The notes below the pieces were generated by a model that did no database searches, was not told the origin of the DNA, and saw only the letters and a list, made by a program, of their open reading frames with translations. A program made the translations under genes and the position numbers. From contig CP141143.1 in the NCBI GenBank assembly GCA_035235625.1, positions 17,715,092 to 17,779,091 of the forward strand: a stretch of 64,000 nt of DNA, written 5' to 3'. This stretch comes from Saururus chinensis. Lineage: Eukaryota > Streptophyta > Magnoliopsida > Piperales > Saururaceae. Below, in pieces: positions 1 to 11,254 of this stretch. Within the stretch, counting starts at the first letter, position 1, and every line of letters begins with the position of its first letter.

Positions 1-492
1 CTCCTAGCTTTTGTTTTGGTGAGCAAGAGAGAAACACTCTCCTCCCTCTCCCTTGGCTCGTGCTAGGCCTTCTTCTTGGGCTGCAAACAAGGTGAAGAAG
101 GCGGTTAATCGACAACTTGTGCATGCCGTTTAGAGACACTACCGAGGCAAACATTTCCCCCTCATGCTATTAGGATTGTGGTGATCTTAATCATGATTCT
201 ACAAAGAGGTATTTCACATCCCCCTCTTATATATTTGATTAGGTATAGAAAAGGGCACAAATTTCTCGTGGGTGTGCAAAGGCTATATCCTAGGGGCTCA
301 ATCCCTAAAAGTTAATATGTGATAGATTATTCTTAGAATTGTAGATTATTGCTTATATGTGTTTATTTTTCATGATTTACCTGTGAATTATTGTTGAGAG
401 GGGTTAAAAATTAGATTTTTGTGCCTACACTGTACGGGCTAACCACCAAGCTTAGGCTGACGCCAGTCAACATGATCAACAAATTTTAGTGA
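1..492. other. unassigned, possibly retroelement-derived DNA
   Basis: No open frame of note and no conserved protein. The stretch has a CT-rich patch near 35-60 and AT-rich DNA after it. It lies directly upstream of a LINE-like fragment, so it may be part of the same decayed insertion, but nothing in it proves this. Confidence 0.3.
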
Positions 493-504
493 GGGCAAAA
501 AAAT

Positions 505-690
505 GTGACTAGGAGTGTACATTGGATGAAGTGGGAGAGATTGTGCCAATCTAAGTGTAGGAGTGGAATGGGTTTGAGAGATCTTCATACTTTTAACCTA
601 ACCCTCTTGGCAAAACAAGGATGGCGCATAATTCAATCCCCCACAATCTTTCTTGAGTATGAGTATGATTGTAAAAGGGAATCATTGTGA
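505..690 (+). pseudogene. LINE-type retrotransposon ORF2 fragment
   Basis: The translated stretch reads HWMKWERLCQSK, then GMGLRDLHTFNLTLLAKQGW. This matches the conserved segment just after the reverse transcriptase core of plant non-LTR (L1-type) ORF2 proteins, usually of the form HWxxWxxLCxPKxxGGLGFRDLxxFNxALLAKQxWR. Only about 60 codons survive, with no catalytic FADD motif and no endonuclease or RNase H. It is a short relic with no function expected. The family call rests on the motif alone. Confidence 0.75.
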
Positions 691-699
691 TTTTCTAGA

Positions 700-2000
700 A
701 GTAGGGGTGCAAAAGTTGTGCTTCTTTTGCTTGGCCTTACACATATAAAGTTATCTCTCCGCAAGGTGTTGTCTCAAGAAGCCCACGTCAATGGCTTAAA
801 TTGAGGAGAGCAGTAGAGCACAGGCAAGTGGAACACAGCTTTTATACCATATAATTAACATTCGAAACTTGATCATTTTCGTATAAGTAATTCTTAGCCG
901 AGCATCGCCTATCCTTTTTAGTTACAACTGTAAGAAAGCACAACTTGTAGTTGGAAAACAATATATATAGGATATATTCAGATACATGTAACACACTGTA
1001 GATTGGAAAGTCAAGCTAGCACATAAGAGGTTCGCCTCTTATGACATTTTGAGCTATGATCATTCCCGATAATCAAGAGAAGGATGTCGGGACATCGTGT
1101 GCTACTAAGTCAATGATTCCACCAGCCAACCAAACCCATCACCAGCCAAATCCACGTTCTAATTAATTAAGTGTCTCGAAGAGATGACATTTCAATGGCG
1201 ACCATATGTGGACAGCTGAGACCTGGGATCAAGGTTTCTATTCTAGTTTATTAACAGCCTATTAAACTCAATTATCACCATTTTAACCAATAGGAAGATA
1301 TGAAACATCTTCTTGATAGAACATGGAGAGCCTTTCTTCTACTTCAAGATCATACCATCCTTTTTTGCGATTTGCACTGATTCCCATCAATGACCAATTA
1401 TAATCATCATCACGGCATTTTTCTCCCATGAAAGACTACTACTTTGCAGTTTGCACTAAAACAGTCTTTCACTAAACAGTCTCTTCTTTATCAGGCTGAC
1501 TAAACATATCTTTAGGTGTAAAAAGTCTACACTAAACATGTACGTTTTTTATGATTGATTAATGGGAACTAAAAGTCCACCCTAATCTCTAGAAAAGTTC
1601 ATGCACGAAATGGGACGAGGTCAAAAGTTTAGAACCAGTTTGGTGGTCCCAATGCCTCTGCATCACCATCATAACCTAATCAGCAATCAAGCTCACCGAG
1701 TCAAACACTGATTTTCATGGTGGGCGATTTAGCTTCAACTTCACTTGTACCGCAATCCAACGGCTCGTGTCGTGTCTTGGCATTTTTCAGCGGTAGACAG
1801 AGTTGCCGGTATCCCGTCTTCTTCCCCGCGTAGTGCCTACCCCACTGGGTTGCCAACTCCGTTGACGTCGTAAAAAGCAATTTCTTATAATAAGTACCAC
1901 CGACCCCCATCAAGTAGTTCATTACGCGCTGTTGAAGCATCCATACTTCCCCGTAGTCACGTTTGGCTCGGTACATTCGTTCTGTGTTAATATCTCTTTC
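700..2000. other. gene-free stretch upstream of the small membrane protein gene
   Basis: No conserved coding sequence was recognised. A compact perfect hairpin with a TTCG loop lies at 1022-1043. The last 100-200 bases before 2076 must hold the promoter and 5' UTR of the following gene, but I see no clear TATA box. Confidence 0.4.
1022..1043. repeat. 9-bp perfect hairpin with TTCG tetraloop
   Basis: The sequence is CATAAGAGG, TTCG, CCTCTTATG. The arms are perfect complements and the loop is of the stable UUCG type if transcribed. There is no run of T after it and no gene ends just before it, so no role can be assigned. Confidence 0.6.
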
Positions 2001-2075
2001 GTCGTCTTCTTCTGTGATTCCTGCAAAGAGAGCGGTGTGTACTGGAAATCTGGAGCTTAGGAGGTGTCGGTGAAG

Positions 2076-2444
2076 ATGTGCCCGATGAGGATCCTTCTCG
2101 TCTTCTTCTCGGCCGCTCTGGCTGGGTTCTTTGCTTGGAGGACGCATCGATCGGCATCGGAGGAGGGTTCGGATGGTGGGTGGGGTGATTCGGTGCTGGA
2201 CGAGCAAAAATCTGGCAATGAAGAACAAGAGCTGGCCTTCGGAAAGGTGGGTTTGATGTCTGCCCTACACATATATGAAATATTATTGGCTTCTGCGATT
2301 TGGGTAGTGTTTTCTGACAGGGACCCGGATTTCTTGCAGGTGCTGGAGAGGGGTTTCTGGGTGTTTGTGGACATGGCTAGCGGGAGGTATTTGTGGAGGA
2401 ATTTGAAGGAGATGAAGAGTTTAGAGAAAGCAAAGAGTTGTTGA
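2076..2444 (+). CDS. small plant-specific membrane protein (MCP[L/M]R...FVDMASGRYLWRN family)
   Basis: Two exons: 2076-2246 and 2340-2444, giving 91 residues. The start MCPMRILLVFFSAALAGFFAW is typical of a small plant-specific family often auto-named methyltransferase-related. It has an N-terminal hydrophobic span (about residues 4-19) and a conserved C-terminal block GFWVFVDMASGRYLWRN. No methyltransferase motif is visible, and the function is unknown. The ATG at 2076 was chosen because family members begin with MCP; an upstream GTG in frame is not a likely start. The donor is GGAAAG|GTGGGT and the acceptor TTCTTGCAG|GTG, in phase 0. The intron is 93 nt, a multiple of three, with no in-frame stop, so unspliced RNA would encode a 122-residue form. 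The exon model rests on the family's compact spacing. Confidence 0.8.
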   Translation: MCPMRILLVFFSAALAGFFAWRTHRSASEEGSDGGWGDSVLDEQKSGNEEQELAFGKVGLMSALHIYEILLASAIWVVFSDRDPDFLQVLERGFWVFVDMASGRYLWRNLKEMKSLEKAKSC

Positions 2445-2449
2445 TTCAT

Positions 2450-3186
2450 TCGGCTGATTGTACAATTCTTTCCTTTCTTTCCTTTTGTTTTGCCGCATTA
2501 TCCCTCCCTCTAGAAGGGTATGTGTTTCAAAATTCATTAACATGAGAAGAGAAAACTGAGCATCGAGATCATTGCCCCGGAAGTTCGACTAGTCGTAGCT
2601 AACTGTAGTTCTTTGGGATCCTCATTGCGGCAACTACATACTGAAACTTGGCTCAACCAGAGGAAATGACATGTAAACCTTCAGATGCCTAGGGAAAATT
2701 GGCTTCTTTGTTAACACATGTCCAGTTTCTTCTACATGCTTGCTAATCATCAAGTAATGCTTAGTAATTGGAGGTTTGGCATGTAATCCGGCTAATACTG
2801 TAAAGGAACGTTTTGCATACTAGGACCAATTCACACACAAAGCGACAGAAGAAAGCTTGTTCAAGACACTCACGTTAATAAAGGCAGATAAAAACTACTT
2901 TTCAACTGCAATTGTATGTTTCAATTTTCAAACAAAGGGGCTCAGCCGGTGAGGCGTCATATTTGACTGGTGTTTCGTGTTCAAAGGCAGGAGAAAACCT
3001 TCTGGAAGGTGGTCTAGTTCATGCAGTGAGGTCGGAGAAAGCGCGTCAAGCACGAGAGGAACAACCAGATTGCCTTCTTTCAACACTCCATGCCTTTCCA
3101 TGTGAATGATGCCGACGATTAAAAACACAAAATTCCTCTCGTCATGTGTGCGATCCATCGCTTTAATCTACCTACGGCCTGTCAAT
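2450..3186. other. 3' flank of the small membrane protein gene; no second gene recognised
   Basis: This includes the likely 3' UTR (the T-rich stretch just after 2450). The short open frames between 2912 and 3158 on both strands show no recognisable domain and overlap each other, so I do not call them genes. Confidence 0.4.
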
Positions 3187-3329
3187 GATGGCAACATTGA
3201 TGCATTTTTTTGTTTGTTGTTCGGATTTGATGGCAACATTGATGCATTTTTTTGTTTGTTGTTCGGATTTGATGGCAACATTGATGCATTTTTTTGTTTG
3301 TTGTTCGGATTTGATGGCAACATTGATGC
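3187..3329 (+). repeat. 42-bp perfect tandem repeat, about 3.4 copies
   Basis: Units start at 3187, 3229, 3271 and 3313 (the last is partial, to 3329). Each unit begins GATGGCAACATTGATGC and contains a T7 run, and the three full copies look identical. Because 42 is a multiple of three, the array is open in one frame as a 14-residue repeat (GNIDAFFCLLFGFD). There is no sign that it is translated. Confidence 0.9.
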
Positions 3330-3339
3330 TAACCCAAAC

Positions 3340-4860
3340 AATCTCATGATCTACATGATCTGGTCATTCTTGCGTACCAATAGAAGCAAAGGGAGGGATC
3401 CGAGGGGTGGCACTCTTATAAAAATTAAAATTTTAGATAATTATCTCTCTATATATAATGATAATACAAAAATTTATAAGCGATAATGACGTGTACAAAG
3501 TAATTTATTAATTAGAATTGAAACAAAGGAGTGATACCCTTGATCCTTCACTCCAATGCTCATGCCCAATAAAGTAATTGAATAGCAATTCAATTAAAGT
3601 AAGAGAGGAATACCTTGACTATGTGTAGATATCTCACAAATCCTATGCAATGGGGTGTAGATCTTCCTTAATCGAGTGCCTTAGCCCTTTTTCTTCAATC
3701 CTTTTGTGAATCTAGTTAATGACATAACTCACCAAGCAATGGAGAACGATGAGGGAGGGAGAGAGGGGGGTGGCAAACCCCTCTTCTTCTTTCTCTTTGT
3801 GCAACACGCTAAGGGGAGAAAGAGAGGGACAAACCACTTAGGGCTTCCCCTCTCCATTTGGTTTCTTTTATAATCTTTCACCCTACATGGGCTTTAATTA
3901 GTGAATAGGCCTCCAATCTGAGCTCCATTGGATTAAAGTAGAGGGTCTGACCAATTGGAATGGGCTCTATTTCTTAGAGCCTATGGAGGCATGAGCCCCT
4001 ATACGCGACCATACTCAAGACAAGGCCACCCCTCGCTAACTACAGGTGCAACCATGAACACTTATTCTAAAGTTGGGCCCTACAGAGTGAATATGTGCGC
4101 CCTAGTCACATGCATAGTAACATGTATTCTGGATGTTGGTGTCATGCCCTGGCACTCACCCGACTCAAGTCGAACCCAGTCCAAGGGACAATCGAAGCAC
4201 ATGGGGGCAACTAAGTATCGACTTGTGGAAGACTTGACCCCTTAAAAGGGTATAACACACACGAAGTAGCGCACCACATTATCTTTGCATAAGAGGAAAT
4301 AATTAAAATATAAAGGACATCAAATTTGAATTAGTCCTCAACTCTCGAACCTACAATCTTACAACAAAGTCATCAAACATGGCTCAAGTCATAATATTTG
4401 AAATAAGTCTAAAGCCACAATGGCTAATAAAATATAAGACAAAGTTAACCAAACATGAAATTCTATTATACTGACAAAATAAACAAGTAAAGATAATAAG
4501 ATTTCTAGGTTCCCACTCCTACTCCTAACCATCACCACACGCACATCATAAAGAGAGACTGGATCATCTGCATGTTGCACTATGCAGCCCCAAAACAGAA
4601 AACACAAAGAAAAATTGTGTGAGTATAAAACTTAGCAAGGTTTTGAATATCGAAATGTCAAATCTAAAAATATTATGGCATTCAACACAATCTATCACAT
4701 CAAACACCAATTCATCCTAAGACCATTGCATAACCTGTGCATATATCATGAATATCCATCACATACACATGCCCATAATATCATAAACATAGCTTCTGCA
4801 TACCATTCCACATGACATATCATTATATCATCTTATTCATGATCCATCCTTACTGCACAC
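3340..4860. other. probable retrotransposon-derived DNA, no intact gene
   Basis: No protein domain was recognised. GA/CT-rich patches near 3745-3860 and the AT-rich DNA after 4250 resemble untranslated parts of plant LTR elements. The stretch near 4619-4650 resembles the reverse complement of an LTR promoter/R region. These are impressions from composition, not proof of an element. Confidence 0.25.
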
Positions 4861-5136
4861 AACCATCCTGCATGAGAATGTCTCAATCACACTAACATAG
4901 TATTAATACTCAATCATAAGCATTCATCCTGCATGTGAATGCCTCAAACACACTAACATAATCATGCATATTCATATTCAATCATAAGCATTCATCCTGT
5001 ATGTAGTGTGTCTCTAACACACTAACATAATCACGCATATTCATATCCAATCATAAACATTCATCCTGCATATAGAGTGTCTCTAACACACTAACATAAT
5101 CGTTCATATCCAAACTCAATCATAAGCATTCATCCT
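4861..5136 (+). repeat. tandem repeat, unit about 60-69 bp, about 4 copies
   Basis: The core CATTCATCCTGCAT (with variants) recurs at 4921, 4989, 5058 and 5127, with a divergent first copy near 4863. Each core is followed by a stretch containing ACACACTAACATA and a CAATCATAA tail. Spacings between the clear copies are 68, 69 and 69 bp. The array ends exactly where similarity to the gypsy LTR begins (about 5134). Confidence 0.85.
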
Positions 5137-6604
5137 GCGGCTAGCTGGCTAGCCTATTTTTTTGTCTCTTGTTGGATGATCACAACGTGGCGCGCATACA
5201 ACAGACACCTTTTTCTATTTAAGGGGAGGGGGGAGGTGCCCAACTCACCCCTACCCCATTTCTCCTCTCGTTTGCTTGCTCCATGACATTTGTTTACTTT
5301 AAACGTACGTTTCTTAACCATTCCCTTCCCGTTTTTACCTATTCAAAAACCAAATTTACCTAATTTGAGGGTGCCCAACATTGTGAGAGGGTTTGTTTTT
5401 CAAGATAACCCCTCTAAAAGGTAAAAATGACCCGAGGCAAGAGGAGGCCTTGTCCACCGCACCCGAATTGGACGAAGAGATGGTCCCGACGCTAGGGGAG
5501 GTTCTACCCACCTCACCCGAGCCGGACGAGGAAATTGTCCCAATGTTAGGGGAGGTTCTGCCCGCCTCACCTGAGCCGGACAAGGAAACTATCTCTGCGC
5601 AAGGGGAGGTGCCGCCCACCACTTTTAAGCCGACTACAAACGTAAGCTTAACGAGGGTATGTGGTTTTAATCTCTAGTTCCGTGCTACGACTAGGCATTA
5701 TATTTTATAATTTATTTATCTCTTAAATAAATTATCATTTTGAAATAGATATGATTAAGGGTGGACATGAGCTAAAATAATAGCACCGTGTACGCCTCTT
5801 AGTGAGATTTTATTGTAATACGTCTACTAAAATATTATTATTATGTGAAATATATTTATGAATGATTTGACCGGATTTGAAGGGTAGTTATTTAGTATAA
5901 AGTCCAAAAACTACGATCGGTTTTGACGGGTAGCTATTTGGTATAAAGCCCAAAAGCTATCGGAGTTATGACTCCTAGGTACCGCCTATTATGACATATG
6001 GTGCGCCCATGAAGATGGATATCATGAGATGATCCTCTTCATTTTAAATGCATTGCCCCACGAGCACGGGTGTATGTCACTCAGGTATCGACGACATTCT
6101 GTGAACGGCGATTTATCTGATTTTGATTTAATTATCGAATTCTGGCTATAAAAGAATTATCCGAATTTACCAGATTCTGTGAAGATCTATTTTGTCTGAC
6201 TTTTTGTATAAAAAGTGTGTTGGATTCGCTTGTCGATAATATTATTTTAAAGTTAACTTTTGAATATGAATTATTATAAGAATATTTTATGTATATTAAA
6301 TTATGTTTTATGTTTTAACATTATCATAGAATTTTATTCTATCTACTGAATATAATTATACTCACCCACCCCTAAACGTCGCAGGTTTAGACGACGAAGA
6401 TAACATTCTTGAGGATTGCTCGTAGACTTCGAAGGATCTATGCTTTATCAAGTTCTTTTGTTATGCATTAATTTTGTATGTGTGCGACTTTGATTTTGTT
6501 AAGGCATGATAGGCCTTATGTTGTAAAGTTTTTGTAATTACCTAAATCAATGAATAGTTACCCTTCTGTGTATGGTTGATCTTGGCTCATATTTTATTAT
6601 TACA
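5134..6604 (+). repeat. 5' LTR of the gypsy element, truncated at its left end
   Basis: The right part aligns along its length with 9050-10537. Shared landmarks include GGGAGGTGCCCAACT, the three-unit 54-bp repeat, GTGTACGC before TTAGTGAGATTTTATTG, and ACTCACCCACCCCTA. It ends in TTATTACA (6597-6604), a proper CA end, four bases before the primer-binding site. The left end runs into a 69-bp tandem repeat and not into a TG terminus. Confidence 0.85.
5465..5623 (+). repeat. 54-bp in-frame tandem repeat inside the 5' LTR
   Basis: Three units start at 5465, 5519 and 5573. Each codes for an 18-residue acidic, proline-containing repeat of the form E-x-D-E-E-x-V-P-x-L-G-E-V-L-P-x-S-P, with a diverged third unit. 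The frame is open from 5393 to 5677. The antisense frame is also open and gives a Ser/Gly-rich repeat. No known domain. Confidence 0.8.
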
Positions 6605-6607
6605 AAT

Positions 6608-6620
6608 TGGTATTAGAGCC
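6608..6620 (+). other. primer-binding site, initiator-tRNA-Met type
   Basis: TGGTATTAGAGCC lies four bases after the CA end of the 5' LTR. Apart from C-to-T at one position it is the TGGTATCAGAGC site complementary to plant initiator tRNA-Met, used by most plant LTR retrotransposons to prime minus-strand synthesis. Confidence 0.9.
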
Positions 6621-6688
6621 AAGGTCCCAACGTCTATAGATGAGTAACTAAGTCTTTTAGGCAATAATATATATATAATATAGGAAAA

Positions 6689-7018
<330 letters not shown>

Positions 7019-7209
7019 ACATAATTTTTTCCGATTACTTGAATTATTTCTTACATTTTTTTGTTGTTGATAATTTTGGTTGATATCTTTTATTTAATTA
7101 AATATGCATATGCGGCCGATAATATTTTATTTCAAAAATCTAAGTTTTATTTTTTTATTAATTATTTAGATTATGTTTGAAAATATAAATATTTTAAAAT
7201 CATGCTTAG

Positions 7210-8232
7210 ATGTCACCCACTAGTGAAGAAGATGTAGTACCATCCGATAGCTCCACCCCAGTTGATACCACGCCCCATGGTGTGTTAGCAATTGAGGATT
7301 CTACTTCAATTTTTCTCGACCTAATGATGCAAAAGATGATTGAGCGGCTCCAAGTATAAGGCTATCAAACGAGTCAGACAAAGAGGGCAGGAGAAAGTAA
7401 CCTCAGTGACATGGACAATCTACCAGAGCAATTTAAGAAGATCCCACCTGCCTTTACAAGCAAAGATGGCCCTGAAGTTGCAAAAAAATGGACGTTCGAA
7501 GTAGAACGAATTTTCAAGGTAGTGAAGGTACCGGAAGATCGAAAGGTGGTCATAGCTACTTTTTCTATAACAGGAGAGGCTGCATTCTGGTGGCTTACTG
7601 CGGAAAGGAACTTCTTCCCAGACAGCGATAACATAAAGTGGGAGGATTTTCGAGAAGTTTTGTACGATAAGTATTTTCCACCTCCTGTCCAAGAGAAGAA
7701 AGAAAATGAATTTTTAGATCTTCAGCAAGGATGAATGACTGTTGGCCAATACGAAAACAAATTCGTACAACTTCAATGTTTTGCTCCTGACAATTGTCCT
7801 ACCGAGCAGAAGAAGGCACGTAAATTCGTAAGGGGGTTGAATAATGATCTGCAAAGTAGAGTTGTAGGCTTCCAACCCTCCACTTTTGCTAAAGCAGTGT
7901 TGCTAGCATCTATTTTGGAACAAGACCATAAGGAATTTTTAGCGGAGCGAGGAAACCGAACCCAGAGTAGTGACACCAAGTTCGATGAGGGAAAATGGAA
8001 GTTTTTGAATAATGACGATGATGGTAACCGCAAGATCCAAAAGCGGATTGAAACGCAACCTTTAGTAAGGGAAGAGAAGAAATCGGAGAAATGTCAACTG
8101 TGTCATAGGTTTCACCCTAACGGACCTTGCTACTTCTATGAAGGACATTGTTTTTCATGTTGGCGAACAAGGGCACAAGGCTCAAGATTGCCCAAAAAAG
8201 AAGAATCAATAAGAGCAAAAACCCAGAGCTGA
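7210..8232 (+). pseudogene. gypsy gag polyprotein, broken
   Basis: The frame starts at ATG 7210 (MSPTSEEDVVP), is broken by TAA near 7357-7361, resumes through 7411, meets TGA at 7732-7734, and continues to 8232. The middle is a clear Retrotrans_gag domain: KDGPEVAKKWTFEVERIF, EAAFWWLTAE, WEDFREVLYDKYFP, QYENKFVQLQCFAP, KKARKFVRGLN. Near the end is an extra C-x2-C-type knuckle (CQLCHRFHPNGPC) and then the CCHC zinc knuckle. The latter is frameshifted: its GHKAQDCPKKK part is readable only in the next frame at about 8150-8200, and one cysteine is lost. It would have formed the capsid of virus-like particles; this copy cannot. Confidence 0.9.
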
Positions 8233-8513
8233 GGGTCAAGTTTTCGCTATCGCCACTAAGGGAGTTCAGTCATCTAATGCGATCATCAAAGGTAATTTAG
8301 TTTCAAAAATAAAATTAACTCTTTTTTAGTCTAATTTAGAGAAGTTTACCTATTTTCTTTAATGGTTTTTGGATCAGGATATTTGTGCAATTAGGAGGGG
8401 GATAACCCTAAGTTTTACTTGCGTGTTCCGTATTATTGTGTTTTTAAGACTGCATTAAGAATAAGTATTTTGTGCAAATTTTGAGGATGAAATTTTTGTA
8501 AGGGGGGTAATTT
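8233..8513 (+). other. remnant between gag and 3' LTR with polypurine tract
   Basis: A few codons after gag (VFAIATKGVQSSNAIIKG) resemble the start of a gypsy protease region, then similarity stops. The polypurine tract AAGGGGGG lies at about 8501-8508, just before the TG start of the 3' LTR, preceded by the common gypsy tail TTTGAGGATGAAATTTTTGT. Reverse transcriptase and integrase are absent. Confidence 0.7.
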
Positions 8514-10537
8514 GTAACGCACCAAAATTTCAATGTTTTGAAATTTGAGCGTTGGGCCCATTAATGGGTTTTAAGGCCCATTAACATTTTTTCATAAAAT
8601 TAGACTATCTTGAGCTTGATTCGTTACATAAGCCTTGATACATTTGATAGGGCTCGGAGAGACGAATGTATCAAGCCCAAGAACGTGTCAAACGGACACC
8701 GAGATAGTAAGATATGGCACCGGGAAGTGTGCCATAGGCAAGATCCACTTTAATTTAGTATGAAAACATGCCCTTGCATAGTCTTCTTTCGAATGGCTCG
8801 TCGATAAGAGACCAACGGTATCAAGAACATGAAATTCCAAGTTTGGGGTAGGGAGTTGCGCTTGTTTAAAGTTTGAATTTTCGTTTTTAAATTTAAAAAT
8901 GAAAATTTTAAAAAATTTAATTTGACACCAGCCGGTGCTGATGCCCGGCATCAGCCGGGGTTGACGGTGGCGTCAGCTCACCTGCCGTAAAGTGGCAGAT
9001 CCAAGCCTGCTGCGGCAGGGTAGGCCTGCCACAGCAAGACTAGGCTAGCCCTGCAGCTTGCTGGCTCCCTACAGTAAGGCTAGCCTGTTTTTTTTGTTTC
9101 GTGTTGGATGCGCACCACGTGGCATGCATCCAACGGGCGCCTTTTTCAATTTGAGGGGAGGGGGAGGAGGTGCCCAACTTGCCCCTACCCCATTTCTCCA
9201 CTCATTTGCTTTGCTCCACGATATTTTTTTACTTTAAATGTACGTTTCTTAACCATTCCCTGCCCATTTTTACATGTTCAAAAACTAAACTTACCTAATT
9301 CAAGGGTGCCCGATGTCGTGAGAGGGTCCATTTTTTGAGATAAACCCTCTAAAAGGTAAAAATGACCAGAGGTAAGAGGAGGCCTTGTCCGCCGCACGCG
9401 AACTGGACGAAGAGATTGTCCCGACGCTAGGGGAGGTTCTACCCACCTCACCCAAGCCAGACGAGGAGACTGTCCCAATGTTAGGGGAGGTTCTGCCCGC
9501 CTCACCTGAGCCGGATGAGGAAACTATCTCTGTGCAAGGGGAGGTTCCGCCCACCACTTTTAAGCGGACTACAAACGTAGGCTTAACAAGGATATGTGGT
9601 TTTAAGCTCTAATTTCATGCTACGACTAGGTGTTATATTTTATAATTTATTTGTCTCTTAAATAAATTATCATTTTGAAATTGATATGATTAAGGGTGGA
9701 CCTGCGCTAAAATAATAGCGCCGTGTACGCTTCTTAGTGAGATTTTATTGTAATACGTCTATTAAAATATTATTATTATGTGAAATATATTTATGAATGA
9801 TTTGACCAGATTTGAAGAGTAGTTATTTGGTATAAAGCCCAAAAACTACGATTGGTTTTGACGGGTAGCTATTTGGTATAAAGCCCAAAAGCTATTGAAG
9901 TTGTGACTCCTAGGTCCCGCCTATTATGGCCTATGGCACGCCCATGAAGTTGGATATCGTGAGATGATCTTCTTCATTCTGAACGCGTTGCCCCAGAGCA
10001 CGGGTGTATGTCGCTCGAGTATCGGCGACATTCTGTGAATGACGATTTATCCGATTTTGATTTAATTATCGGATTCTGGTTACAAACGAATTATCCGAAT
10101 TTACCAAATTCTGTGAAGATCTATTTTGTCTGGCTTTTCGTTTAAGAAGTGTGTTGGATTTGTTTGTCGATAATATTATTTTAAAGTTAACTTTTGAAAA
10201 TGAATTATTATAAGAATATTTTATGTATATTTAATTATGCTTTATATTTTAGCATGCTAATAGAATTTAATTCTATCTACTGAGTATAATTATACTCACC
10301 CACCCCTAGATGTCACAGTTTAGAGGACGATGATAACATTCTTGAGGATTGCTCGTAGACTTCGAAGGATCTATGCTTTATCACGTTCTTTTGTTATGCA
10401 TTAATTTTGCATGTGCGCGACTTTAATTTTGTTAAGGCACGATAGGCTTTATGTTGTAAAGTTTTTGTAATTACCTAAACCAATGAATAGTTACTCTTCT
10501 GTGCACGGTTGATCTTGGCCCATATTTTATTATTACG
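8514..10537 (+). repeat. 3' LTR of the gypsy element
   Basis: It begins TGTAACGCACC after the polypurine tract and ends TTATTACG at 10537, with the terminal CA of the other LTR changed to CG. About 2.02 kb. From about 9050 it aligns with the 5' LTR. The first 540 bases have no partner in this window. It also carries the 54-bp tandem repeat. Scattered substitutions separate the two LTRs, so the insertion is not recent. Confidence 0.8.
9400..9558 (+). repeat. 54-bp in-frame tandem repeat inside the 3' LTR
   Basis: Three units start at 9400, 9454 and 9508 and match the array at 5465 in the other LTR. The frame 9385-9612 stays open through all three units and the following TTNVGLTRICGF block, despite substitutions. 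Unlike in the 5' LTR, a stop (TAA near 9373) interrupts it just upstream. Confidence 0.8.
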
Positions 10538-10588
10538 AATTGTTGACGCTCCGACCTTTATAGTAATTTAAAAGGTTGGGGCATAACA

Positions 10589-11250
10589 CTTAAAGCCTAT
10601 GCGGATCAACTTGCTGTCGTTGGGCCCCCTAGCTCGGACCTTGACCTCTTTCATAAGACATTAAACGGTCTCTATGGCGCGTACTTTGTCTTATCCGCCA
10701 CCCTCCGTGCTCATGGTGTTACCATTCCTCTCCCGAAACTTTGGACGCTTCTCCTTGCCGAGGAAGCCACTCTCACTCGCGCCCCCGCCGTCCCCACCAT
10801 AGGCCTACCTCCGGCGACGACCCTCACTACCTTCCACTCATGGTGTCCCTCTCTTCCGGCTAGCTATGGGCCCCTACCTCCGGCCCCTCCCCCCGGCCCC
10901 TATAGGCTGCCTCCTGCCTCTCCCTATGGCCTCCCGACGGCTCCCCTTGGTGGCCTCTCTACTGCTCCCCTTGCTAGGGGCCTGGCCCTTGCACATGCTG
11001 CCCCATATGGGGGAGGGGCTACCCAAGGCCTTCTCCCCACCCCTGTTGGCCATGGGGCACCCGGCCCACGCGGTGGCTCTCCTCGTGGACGTTGGCGCTC
11101 TGGTCCTCGCAGTCATGGTCCCTGTCCCCCTTGCCAGATTTGCGGTGGGACCAACCACTCTGCCAAAACATGTTGTGAGCGCTACTCCGGCCCTGGGGGC
11201 TCGTCCTCTAGTGCTCTTACCCTCTCAGCTGGCGCCTCCTCCTCGACAAC
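10589..11250 (+). pseudogene. copia gag remnant with zinc knuckle
   Basis: Conceptual translation gives LKAYADQLAVVGPPSSDLDL and LNGLYGAYFVLSATLRAH, typical of the copia gag (UBN2-like) C-terminal half. A Pro/Gly/Ala-rich linker follows, then a CCHC knuckle CQICGGTNHSAKTC at about 11132-11173. This reads in a different frame from the Met-initiated open frame at 10866, which is a shadow. The first 48 bases after the gypsy LTR (10541-10588) are not gag. Confidence 0.8.
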
Positions 11251-11254
11251 TCCC

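Noticed and set aside
4240..4262. TTAAAAGGGTATAACA, similar to the strip at 10570-10588
   Set aside because: Only a short, partial similarity; not enough to claim two ends of one reversed LTR.
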